64,000 nucleotides of DNA from NCBI GenBank assembly GCA_028753945.1, contig JAPNXP010000009.1:744001-808000 (forward strand). Reading direction: 5' to 3'. This DNA is from Hexactinellida sp. DTS-2022. Lineage: Eukaryota > Porifera > Hexactinellida. Below are positions 46,001 through 54,599 of this stretch, piece after piece; position 1 is the stretch's first letter, and each line of letters starts with the position of its first letter. The translations under genes and the position numbers were made by a program. The notes beneath the pieces were generated by a model that saw only the letters and a program-made list of their open reading frames with translations, was not told where the DNA came from and did no database searches.

Positions 46001-49000
46001 ATTCGGGCTGCACGAGAACGCTAACATTACGTTCGCTCAGAGCATGACTTTCCAGGTTTGTACTGTAATATTTGTGCAACACTGATGTACTATAGTACTG
46101 TCGTAATCCTGAAAGACAGGACAAAGTACTTCTTAGTTAATAATGCTTGTAGATAAACGTAATTATTACAATAAATATGACATAAGACTTATTAGTGTAA
46201 AAAGAGTGAACTTAACTTACGCTTATTTGGCGTTACGGAAGATAAATTTATTGTCAAGAAATAGCTCCTCCTCAGTAGACAGAACTACTGGTATAAATAA
46301 ATGAATATTTATCAATTTAAACAATAAAACAATTGGCTATAAACTGATCTGCTATGTCACACAGAAATGGTTCGGATGAGAACTTGGCTAAGTTCCCTGG
46401 CATATACGACCGTGAGTTGGACAGATCTGTAAGACACTACGAGGAAAATGAATCTCGTAAGACTTCGTGGTTAATCCCTTTCTTCCACCTGCTCACGTGT
46501 CGACTGTGTACCTGGGGATATAACCTGTCGGATATAAACACAGATGAGTGGAGTTGTTGGAAGAAATATCCTTGTTTGTTTCTTGTCGGTTTGTTAAGTG
46601 TTTTAGGCGCGGCCTTACAGGTGATCATCTTCCTTATATACCTGTTAGATATGGTGTACAGGCCGGTCTTGTTTATATTCATAGTAACCAACAAACTCAA
46701 CTTAACTGACACTGATTCTCATTTCGATTCTGCTTCTAACCGTTTGTACCACGAATACGAGAACTATTTTATTTTCGCATGGGACTATATATACGGATTG
46801 ATAGGACTGTTCTCAACTTTCTTCCTATTCTATTACTCCTGGGTCAAGAGAGGCGATAGTAAGACGATCGCCAAGTTGTTTAAAGATATAATTAGGAATA
46901 AAGTGAGCATATACAAGTATAAAATGAGAGTTTACGGTCTCAGAGATGACAGGTTCTCATTGCGTAAATTCGTATTGAGTTGTGGTCAGGGGTCTACGTT
47001 TTGTAATAAATTCGGCTGGAGCTTAGTTAACCTCGTCGTGATTGTTCTGAGTGTGCTATTGATTGTCTATTGGATTATTGTAAATGCCATCGTTTGGATG
47101 AACAACAAAAATTCCTACCATCCTTTCACTCAGGACTCAGATCTACTTTTCATAATAATGATATTCGATTGCATCTATTGGCACTTAGCGCCTGTGCTAG
47201 TATGCTTCCTTATAAGGGCATCGTGTATCGAGCTCACAACCAAACTACATAAACTTGTTTATAAATTTGCTTGGACCTGTCTCCCATTCAGAAATGCGAC
47301 CAATTCAATTTTCCTGCCTCAAGAAATGGTGACAGTTAACAATCCCCAAGAAGACCCGCGAAACCTCTCCCCATTTAGTGCAAACGCAAGCCAGATCAAT
47401 AATGCATTTATGAATGAAAATTCGCGAGCAGGTTCACACACCTTCGAACTGTGGGCTGAATATTACTCAGTGATAAGTAAGGTGTCTAAACTGGCAAACA
47501 AGTTCAATTGGATAGCAACTGTTAACTCTATCGGTTTGATTTTCGGAGTAGTCGGACTAAGTGTCATGTATATAATGAAGAGTCAGACAACTATCGACGA
47601 CTTTTTCCAGGAAGATAGTTTGGACGCCGTTAGACTAATCACCTGGTACATTATTAACCTGATCAGCGTCTGGCTAATGATAAACTCTATGGTCGCTCTT
47701 AACCTGGCACTCGATAACTTCTCGGACGAGATTCTGATGATACTAGCCGAGAAGAAGATCGTTCTTACGAATGCGATAAGAGAAGAATTGAATGTTTGCA
47801 GCAAAAGCCATCGGAGATTCAGTTTAACTTTATTCGGGACAATCACGCCATCTATCTCGAACGCTATCCTAGCCTCTGGAGGGACTACTCTTTGTATCTT
47901 CTTAACGTATGGAATTAAAATTGTAATAAACAAGTTTAACGTTTAACCAACAGTTATTGCAGTTAGATTTACTGCTTTTTTTGTGAATTATTGTGGTTAA
48001 CTTGTGATTGAGTGTCTATAAATAAAATCTCCATTTGTATTTACGGTATTTAATAATAAACATTGTAACTCCCCATTATTGTGTTAACTTATGTTTTACA
48101 GTTATTGGACGGGATTGTGTTGATACAGCCAAAAACGTCAACAGGGGGAGGGACTTCCCGTGAAACAATGATAGAGACTATGTCAAAGAACATCCTATCC
48201 AAAATTCCCGCACCATTCCCATTGAGGAAGGTCATGGAAAATTTCCCAGTATTGTACGAGGAATCTATGAACACAGTCTTGGTACAGGAAGTAATACGAT
48301 ACAACCGTCTCATACAGACTATCATACAAACGCTCAAAGATCTTTTGAAGGCACTGAAAGGTCTGGTTGTTATGTCACAGCAGCTGGAAGAGATGTCAAT
48401 CAGTCTCTTCAACAATTCTGTCCCAAAAGTGTGGGCAGATAAAGCCTACCCTTCCCTGAAGCCGCTGGGTGCCTGGGTAGACGATCTGGTAGAGAGAGTC
48501 AAGTTTATCCAAGGGTGGATCTCTGATGGAATTCCTTCTGTATTCTGGTTAGTTTAATTTAATTTCCTCTACCCAGTATACTAACTACTATACTAATAGT
48601 ATTTAAATTGTATAAAACGTTATTACTTAGGTTTTCTGGGTTCTTCTTTCCACAAGCCAGCGAGCTTTCTTATCGTGCAACTGAAATTTATTGAGCTCTT
48701 AAAACTAATTATTAATGTGATTGCTTTTGGGGAGGGAAAGGCCGCAAAGCGGCCGTTAATTGCATCGCGTAGTGCCTAATACGAACGAACAAAAGTCGCG
48801 AAGCGACTTTTGAGAGAGAGTGATCCGTCGCGAAGCGACCGAGACCGAAGGGCTCGTACTATAAATACAGCTAGATATGCTAGCCTAAACTAAAAAAATA
48901 TAGTAGTCCGATTTTGTAATTTTATTCTAAGCTAAACTATGCTTCCCATTGGCATAATTTGCATTGTGTGTGGGGTAATCAACCATTGCGAGTCCAATGG

Positions 49001-52000
49001 AACCACTTTTGAGAATATCAGATTTGTGGTTAAGCTGTTTAGGCGCCATTTAACGATGACGGTAACAATTTATGGTAAATCCTCAAAGAAACTCCTAAAG
49101 TCCCGTGGTTGATGTCCGCCCGGGGCCTAATCAAGAACAAGAAGTCAATTTCAAAAACAAGAAATTCAATTCAAGAACAAGAAATTCAATTTCAAGAACA
49201 AGAAATCCAATTCAAGAACAAGAAATCCAATTTATAGAACAAGAAATCCAATTCTAGACCAAGAAATCCAATTGCAAGAACAAGAAATCCAATTTCACGA
49301 ACAAGAAATCCAATTTCACGAACAAGAAATCCAATTTCTCAAACAAGAAATCCAATTTCACGAACAAGAAATCCAATTTCAAGAACAAGAAATCCAATTT
49401 CAAGAACAAGAAATCCAATTTCACGAACAAGAAATCCAATTTCACGAACAAGAAATCCAATTTCTCAAACAAGAAATCCAATTTCTCAAACAAGAAATCC
49501 AATTTCTCAAACAAGAAATTCAATTCAAGAACAAGAAATTCAATTTCAAGAACAAGAAATCCAATTTCAAGAACAAGAAATCCAATTCTAGACCAAGAAA
49601 TTCAATTTCAAGAACAAGAAATCCAATTCAAGACCAAGAAATCCAATTTCACGAACAAGAAATCCAATTTCTCAAACAAGAAATCCAATTTCTCAAACAA
49701 GAAATCCAATTTCTCAAACAAGAAATCCAATTTCACGAACAAGAAATCCAATTTCACGAACAAGAAATCCAATTTCTCAAACAAGAAATCCAATTTCACG
49801 AACAAGAAATCCAATTTCTCAAACAAGAAATCCAATTTCTCAAACAAGAAATCCAATTTCACGAACAAGAAATCCAATTTCACGAACAAGAAATCCAATT
49901 TCACGAACAAGAAATCCAATTTCACGAACAAGAAATCCAATTTCACGAACAAGAAATCCAATTTCACGAACAAGAAATCCAATTTCACGAACAAGAAATC
50001 CACTCGCAGAGAAAACCGCGCTGGAGCCGATAGCTATGAGCGCTGCAACTGTACTCCCCATACTACTTCTGCAAAAGCCGCACCAAAGATCGAAATCAAA
50101 AGAACACACCAGCTGCTTGACAAGACGTCTTGAATCGTGGCTGAAAGGAGATATTATCGAACTACTCAATGAAGGCCGCACAATCCAAAATCGCTTGATA
50201 GATAAGCAGAACCTAGCGAAGAAGAAGAAACTTGAGAAGAGATTTGCCAAACTAATGCTTGCGGGAAAAATACATGCAGCAATCAAGCTGCTCTCAAGCG
50301 AGGAGGACGGGTTGGGAATCCTACCCCTCAACACGACCATCACTCAAGGAGAAGGGGACAGAACGTGGAACAGTACAGTCAAGGAGATTCTAGAAAGCAA
50401 ACACCCGGCCGCTAGCGAAATGCTCCCCGAGGCAATGGAGCCCAATCTCGATCAGATAACTAATGTTCACCCAGTTATTTTTGAAAGTATAGATGGAACC
50501 TGCATTCGATCAGCTGCTTTGCACTGCAGTGGGAGTGCAGGCCCTTCTCAGATAGATGCAGATGGATGGCGAAGACTGTGTACATCTTTCAATATCGCAT
50601 CTACCGACCTCTGTAATACACTTGCGAAATTCGCAAGGAGACTATGCACTGAGGATATTGACCAAAGTGCTCTCAGATCCTTTCTAGCATGTAGGCATGT
50701 ATTTATTTTCAATCAATCAAATTGGAGCCTCAGAAAATATTTCTATTATGCACAATCTATTTATACTAATTGATGAAATCTGCTAATCCATACTAATAAC
50801 CCTCGAATTTAATTGGCTAACATATTTTGTCACCTTCAAATGTGAATATTTCTCTTCAAAAACCAATAGATCGTTGTCGCAGTATAAAATTACCCCTGTA
50901 TACTAATTTTCAGCTTTCTGGGACTCGTAATCTTTCCAATTAATTCTGGACAAACAAACAAACAAACAAACAAACAAACACACAAACAAACACACAACAA
51001 TTCCTCTTTTTATATACGAGCCCTTCGGTCTCGGTCGCTTCGCGACGGATCACTCTCTCGCAAAAGTCGCTTCGCGACTTTTGTTCGTTCGTGTTAGGCA
51101 CTACGCGATACAATTAACGGCCGCTTCGCGGCCTTTCCCTCCCCAAAAGCAATCACATTAATAATGAGTTTTATTAGCTCAGTAAATTTCAGTTGCACGA
51201 TAAGAAAGCTCGAACAATAATATTAAAAGAAAAACAGGCAATAGAATAGACAAATGATTGATTGGTTAAATTAATTTATTTTCAATCAATCAAATTGGAG
51301 CCTCAAAAAATATTTCTATTACGTATGCACAATCTATTTATACTAATTGAAGAAATCTGCTAATCCATACTAATAAATCCTCGAATTTAATTGGCTAACA
51401 TATTTTGTCACCTTCAAATGTGAATATTTCTCTTCAAAAACCAATAGATCGTTGTCGCAGTACAAAATAACCCCTGTATAAAATTTTTCAGCTTTCTGGG
51501 ACTCATAGTCTTTCCAATTAATTCTGGACAAACAAACACACAAACAAACAAACAAACACACAAACACACAAACAAACACACAACAATTCCTCTTTTTATA
51601 TATAGATTTCCTCTACCCAGTATACTAACTACTATACTAATAGTATTTAAATTGTATAAAACGTTATTACTTAGGTTTTCTGGGTTCTTCTTTCCACAAG
51701 CCTTCCTGACTGGGACTCTACAGAACTATGCTCGCAAAACTAAGATCTCTATTGACGTTATTAGCTTCGATTTTCAAGTTTTGGACGTGCTTTACACTGA
51801 TATTACAGAAAAGCCAGAGAATGGCTGTTACATACGAGGACTCTATTTAGAGGTAAGATCCTCTTATAAGTAATGCTGAGACTACAGTAGTTATAATGAT
51901 AATATTATGGGAATCCTTATATAGAGCTGAGCTTTGTAGAGTTCAGATTTTATCCCATACTAAAATCCCAGGCTTACTTTCTAAAGGTCAATTTCGAACT

Positions 52001-52385
52001 CTGGAAAAAAACTGACCTTTCTCAGTGCATGAATACACATAGTGAAAAACTGAACTCTACAAAGCTCAGCTCTATATAAGTAATTTCTAATATTATTGTA
52101 TAGGGAGCTCGCTGGTCGTATGGCGCTCACGAATTAGCCGAGTCCCGTCCCAAAGAGCTGTACACAGAGGTTCCAGTCATCTGTCTGGAGCCGATGGCAA
52201 ATCGCAATTTACCCGAGACAGGCATATACGATTGTCCCCTCTACAAGACCCTAACCAGGGCCGGCACACTCTCCACCACGGGACATTCTACTAACTTTGT
52301 TGTTTCTATTGAGCTGCCTACCAGCAAGCCCCAGTACCATTGGATCAAGAGGGGCGTCGCAATGCTATGCTCTCTCGACTACTAG
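31058..52385 (+). CDS. DNAH1: Axonemal dynein heavy chain 1 (inner arm)
   Basis: 36 exons in frame, 4,324 aa: 31058-31408, 31462-31865, 32024-32379, 32432-32669, 32846-33046, 33237-33510, 33561-33757, 33814-34063, 34138-34465, 34628-34854, 34917-35213, 35274-35555, 35615-35945, 35998-36377, 36446-36823, 37028-37401, 37454-38012, 38067-38504, 38557-38914, 38974-39207, 39265-39581, 39658-39946, 40180-42215, 42364-42690, 42757-43029, 43090-43495, 43555-43910, 43967-44226, 44468-44660, 44722-44944, 45007-45305, 45358-45716, 45782-46055, 48102-48547, 51675-51852, 52104-52385. The N-terminal [12 protein letters not shown]...[10 protein letters not shown] region and the overall length fit DNAH1. The AAA1 P-loop GPAGTGKTE is near residue 1642. 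The AAA2 loop near 1923 is degenerate (GPTCSAKTK). AAA3 (GPTGTGKT) is near 2296 and AAA4 ([10 protein letters not shown]) near 2645. The stalk is in exons 23-25 and the C-terminal cap includes [15 protein letters not shown]. It would be an inner-arm motor of motile cilia. Intron 17 has a GC donor. Introns 5, 22, 28 and 35 carry MITEs, intron 33 a nested gene, intron 34 a retroelement insertion. Confidence 0.96.
33074..33199. mobile_element. MITE in DNAH1 intron 5
   Basis: 126 bp with perfect 21-bp inverted ends (33074-33094 and 33179-33199, starting CTGTTCTCTCTAATAG). A third GGACTATTAGAG word lies inside. It fills most of the 190-bp intron; no clear target duplication. Confidence 0.85.
34489..34560. 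mobile_element. Fragment of a CAGTAGAAC-type MITE in DNAH1 intron 9
   Basis: It starts CAGTAGAACTTCGTTAGTAC, resembling the ends at 16417 and the sequence at 30331-30350. No matching right end is found, so it is truncated or decayed. Confidence 0.4.
39988..40156. mobile_element. Tc1/mariner-pogo-type MITE in DNAH1 intron 22
   Basis: 169 bp with inverted ends (CATTAGAACTCGGTTACAACG and the complement of CGTTATAACCGAGTTGTCTG). It is bounded by CA...TG and flanked by TA on both sides (39986-39987, 40157-40158). It makes up most of the 233-bp intron. Confidence 0.85.
44283..44435. mobile_element. MITE family 1, copy b, in DNAH1 intron 28
   Basis: About 153 bp, palindromic ends TTATATGTAGACAGTCTATA and AGACGGTCTACATATAA. 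Reverse-complement relative of 21013-21158. Confidence 0.85.
46292..46299 (+). promoter_or_regulatory. TATA box of the nested seven-span gene
   Basis: TATAAATA lies 55 nt before the ATG at 46354, inside DNAH1 intron 33. It suggests the nested gene has its own promoter. Confidence 0.45.
46354..47946 (+). CDS. Nested intronless seven-span protein, gustatory-receptor-like (GRL) candidate
   Basis: 530 aa, complete within DNAH1 intron 33 and on the same strand. Hydrophobic spans lie near 74-100, 137-163, 223-249, 263-288, 386-408, 427-450 and 500-525. Basic residues crowd the loops after spans 2, 4 and 6 (for example [16 protein letters not shown]). An N-glycosylation site (NLT) lies in the loop after span 1. 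The positive-inside rule therefore gives an inside N-terminus and outside C-terminus, the inverted layout of insect gustatory/odorant receptors and animal GRL proteins. The longest inner loop is between spans 4 and 5, and the last span has a TY followed by a short hydrophobic end ([13 protein letters not shown]), both as in that superfamily. Sequence identity is too low to prove membership by eye. TATA at 46292 and AATAAA at 48021 support an independent transcript. Confidence 0.75.
   Translation: MSHRNGSDENLAKFPGIYDRELDRSVRHYEENESRKTSWLIPFFHLLTCRLCTWGYNLSDINTDEWSCWKKYPCLFLVGLLSVLGAALQVIIFLIYLLDMVYRPVLFIFIVTNKLNLTDTDSHFDSASNRLYHEYENYFIFAWDYIYGLIGLFSTFFLFYYSWVKRGDSKTIAKLFKDIIRNKVSIYKYKMRVYGLRDDRFSLRKFVLSCGQGSTFCNKFGWSLVNLVVIVLSVLLIVYWIIVNAIVWMNNKNSYHPFTQDSDLLFIIMIFDCIYWHLAPVLVCFLIRASCIELTTKLHKLVYKFAWTCLPFRNATNSIFLPQEMVTVNNPQEDPRNLSPFSANASQINNAFMNENSRAGSHTFELWAEYYSVISKVSKLANKFNWIATVNSIGLIFGVVGLSVMYIMKSQTTIDDFFQEDSLDAVRLITWYIINLISVWLMINSMVALNLALDNFSDEILMILAEKKIVLTNAIREELNVCSKSHRRFSLTLFGTITPSISNAILASGGTTLCIFLTYGIKIVINKFNV
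48021..48026 (+). promoter_or_regulatory. Polyadenylation signal of the nested seven-span gene
   Basis: AATAAA lies 74 nt after the stop at 47946 and before the DNAH1 exon-34 acceptor at 48101. Confidence 0.5.
48562..48658 (+). repeat. 97-bp target duplication, left copy (with decoy start of DNAH1 exon 35)
   Basis: Identical base for base to 51606-51702. It contains the end of intron 34, an acceptor AG at 48630 and the first 28 nt of exon 35 (encoding the FSGFFFPQA region), then runs into the insertion. Confidence 0.95.
48661..48858 (-). repeat. Inverted end (hairpin module copy 3) of the DNAH1 insertion
   Basis: 198 bp, the reverse complement of 51015-51212 with few differences, starting CGAGCTTTCTTATCGTGCAA. 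Hairpins are at 48740-48754 (loop changed from GAA to AAA), 48790-48812 and 48827-48839. Confidence 0.92.
49129..50004. repeat. 21-bp minisatellite, about 40 units
   Basis: The unit is AAGAAATCCAATTTCACGAAC with variants (CTCAAAC, AAGAAC, TAGACC in the last positions). The plus strand reads open as EQEIQFH heptapeptides (49272-50033) and the minus strand as LDFLFVK heptapeptides. This follows from a 21-bp unit without stops and is not evidence of a protein. Confidence 0.97.
50036..50773 (+). pseudogene. Truncated reverse-transcriptase-region ORF of a retroelement
   Basis: 245 codons. The block [19 protein letters not shown], then [56 protein letters not shown] and FLACRHV resembles the region before and at the start of the reverse-transcriptase domain in a widespread group of invertebrate retroelements. 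The coding match stops at about 50698, where the sequence joins the 3' tail. All catalytic palm motifs are therefore missing, and the last 24 codons are tail sequence read by chance. It is an internally deleted, non-functional fragment. It is not in frame with the upstream minisatellite ORF. Confidence 0.7.
50701..51014 (+). repeat. Retroelement 3' tail, copy 1
   Basis: About 314 bp ending in CAAA/CACA runs and AACAATTCCTCTTTTTATATA. About 90% identical to 51273-51605. It is also recognisably related to the tails at 24230-24566 and 29110-29302 (shared CAGCTTTCT, CAATTAATT, GGACAAACA and ACAATTCC). Confidence 0.85.
51015..51212 (+). repeat. Hairpin module copy 4 (right inverted end)
   Basis: It directly follows TATA of the tail and begins CGAGCCCTTCGG. 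Hairpins with GCTTCGC apex are at 51025-51037, 51061-51083 and 51119-51133. Reverse complement of 48661-48858. Confidence 0.92.
51273..51605 (+). repeat. Retroelement 3' tail, copy 2
   Basis: Direct repeat of 50701-51014, with a longer CAAA/CACA run. It ends TTTTTATATATAGA immediately before the right copy of the 97-bp duplication. Confidence 0.85.
51606..51702 (+). repeat. 97-bp target duplication, right copy (genuine exon 35 acceptor)
   Basis: Identical to 48562-48658. Here the acceptor at 51673-51674 leads into the complete exon 35 (51675-51852). Confidence 0.95.
51917..52080. mobile_element. MITE family 2, copy b, in DNAH1 intron 35
   Basis: 164 bp, reverse-complement relative of 21192-21356. 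Inverted ends TTATATAGAGCTGAGCTTTG and its complement. Confidence 0.88.
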
Positions 52386-52887
52386 CTACCCCATCGCTTA
52401 TCATAAGAATACGAATAATATTAAGTTTGATCGAAACTCTACTCAACTGTAACCTTTTTGAACTATATTTATCCCCTGTCTCTATATTATAGGATAACTA
52501 TAATAAAGTTATAACTCTCTATTGGTGTATTAAGGGTTTGTTACGTACACAAGTTTCTATGGTATAAAGTGTACGTATATTATTCCTGAATGCTAGTTTT
52601 GACAATAACTGTATTTAGAAGATAAGCAGTTATTGTTCGTTAGCAGATTATGGAGCTGGTGTGGAGTAAATATTGGAATATCTAAGAAGGCTCCAGATTA
52701 TCAAACTGGGATCCGTGCTTACTGTATAAGGAACAAGTTAGTTATACTCGATTTATGTTATTATTTCCATGCATACATGCTGAGAGTAAATGCTAAGTAA
52801 TAAGTGTACCATAGAATGAACAGACTGGTTTTGACCCCATTCGATGGGAGATGGAGAGCATAATATACCAATACCACAAAGATAATC
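52386..52887. other. 3' regions of convergent DNAH1 and kynureninase
   Basis: AATAAA at 52502-52507, 117 nt after the DNAH1 stop, is a plausible polyadenylation signal. The remainder is AT-rich with nothing recognised. Confidence 0.5.
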
Positions 52888-54450
52888 CTAATTCACTTCC
52901 ATTTCAACTTCCTGCGTTATAATCTCTTTCACTGCGTAATAGAAATCTAGCACATCGATGAACCGAGTGTAGAGAGGGGCAGGGGCTGCTCGGAACACGT
53001 TAGGATGTCTGTAGTCCACTGCAACGCCCCGTAGATTGAGCTCGGTTTTGATCGATTTAGCGTAAATACATCGGAGAGATAGCTGCGCTCCTCTTTGGGT
53101 CACATCTCTCGGTGTTATTATCTCAATTATACCTAACAATAGAATGCAGTCTATATACTGTCTACAAATTATGTGTCCAAACCTTTCAATCTCGTATGAC
53201 TGTCCATGCCTACTGTGAGCAAATACTCCAGGTACCCGGTGAGAAGAATAGACTTGTTTCTTATCTCGCTCATGCCCGCTCTCTGGAATATGTCTAGCGT
53301 AGCCTCCATGCAGGTGAGCTCCAGCATGGGCGGGTTGGACAGGGCGAATCCAGGCGCTCCCTTCTGGAGAACTAGCCTATCAGAGAGACAATGAGCTGTA
53401 GTACATAGTTAGTATGAATAAGGGATTAGTAGTTTACTTATTATCCATGTTGAATCTAGTCTCTGTTTCGTGTCCCCACCAGCCAACCAGTCTGGGATAC
53501 TCAAAGCACTCGGCATGTCTCTCGTGAACAAATAACCCCCCTATCCCTCCTGGCCCTCCGTTCAGGTATTTGTATGTGCACCAGCAGGCGATGTCTACCC
53601 CCCACTCGTGGAGGCTGAGAGGGACATTGCCGGCGGCGTGTGCCAGGTTAAATCCCACAAAACAGCCTTTCTTGTGACCGGCTTTGGTGATCGCCTCCAT
53701 GTCGAACAGCTGTCCAGTGTAGTACTGCACTCCTCCCATCATGATCAGAGCTATCTGGTCCCCGTCCCGCTCTATCGCAGCTAGGATGTCCTCTGGTCTT
53801 AGGGTCGCCTCCCCCTCTCTCGGCTTAAGAACCAACAGCGCCGTCTCCGGATCCAACCCGTGCAGCTTTATGTGCGACTCGAAAGTGTAGAAGTCAGAAG
53901 GAAATGCGTTAGGCTCAATTAGGATCTTGTTCCTGGCACCATTCGGCTGGTAGAATGTTATCATTCCGAGTGTTAAGTTGACAGTTAGTGTGTTCATCAG
54001 TACAACCTCTCCACTCTTCGCGCCCACTACTGTCTCCATGTACTCGCGACGAGGTATGTCCCCAGGAATGTAATTAGGTAGCATATAGCCAGAGAGCTTT
54101 CCCCAACCACTCATAAATTCCTGTACACACTCCACTGCCTGAAAATGTATTTAGGATAAATTCGAAATTGAGTTTTTTAATTGGACACATTGTACCTTTT
54201 TTGGTTGCAAACCAAGAGAGTTTCCAGTCATGTAAATGCACTCTTTTTTACTATCAACTCCTTCTAACAAATCTATAATTTCAGATTCGTTCTTGTTCTC
54301 ATTTGCTTTCTTGATGACATCTCTGGCTAAAGGAATATTGAACTCGCTCCTGAATTCAGCGAGAGGATCAAGCTTGTCCAACTTCTTTGCAAAATTGGGA
54401 GACATTGCCGATAACTGAAAAAACTCTTCTATTTTCCGGATCTCATCCAT
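52888..54450 (-). CDS. KYNU: Kynureninase
   Basis: Four exons: 54450-54196, 54138-53438, 53376-53183 and 53132-52888. 1,395 nt, 464 aa, matching the usual length of about 465. It is a PLP-dependent fold type I enzyme that cleaves kynurenine and 3-hydroxykynurenine to anthranilate and 3-hydroxyanthranilate plus alanine, in tryptophan catabolism toward NAD. The PLP lysine is in CTYKYLNGGPGG at about residue 275. MTGNSLGLQPK, the EPNAFPSD loop and NLAHAAGN are further family marks. Introns of 57, 61 and 50 bp have GT-AG ends. Confidence 0.96.
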
Positions 54451-54599
54451 TTTTGGTAAGTTAATGTAATAGTGTATCTAAAACTAAACTATCTTATCTC
54501 TTTTTAGTCAGATCGAGGTTTTTATTTTGGGTAATATTTATTCTTTCTTATCCTGTAAGAATATTTAATTCAAATTAATAACAGCTAATTATCTCAGAC

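Larger units (their letters stand above)
48659..51605. mobile_element. 2.95-kb retroelement-derived insertion in DNAH1 intron 34
   Basis: It is bracketed by an exact 97-bp duplication of the target. In order it holds: an inverted copy of the hairpin module (48661-48858); unique AT-rich sequence (48859-49128); a 21-bp minisatellite (49129-50004); a truncated reverse-transcriptase-type ORF (50036-50773); a 3' tail (50701-51014); a forward hairpin module (51015-51212); and a second tail copy (51273-51605) ending in CTTTTTATATATAGA. The exact duplication points to one recent integration. The tandem and inverted internal layout is unusual for a simple LINE. Confidence 0.85.

Noticed and set aside
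48632..48658. Exon 35 of DNAH1 placed at the left 97-bp copy
   Set aside because: The frame runs from there into the inserted element and stops; only the right copy continues into the conserved cap sequence.
49272..50033. 253-codon open frame of EQEIQFH repeats
   Set aside because: It is the translation of a stop-free 21-bp minisatellite, open in the opposite strand as well, and not joined to a recognisable protein.
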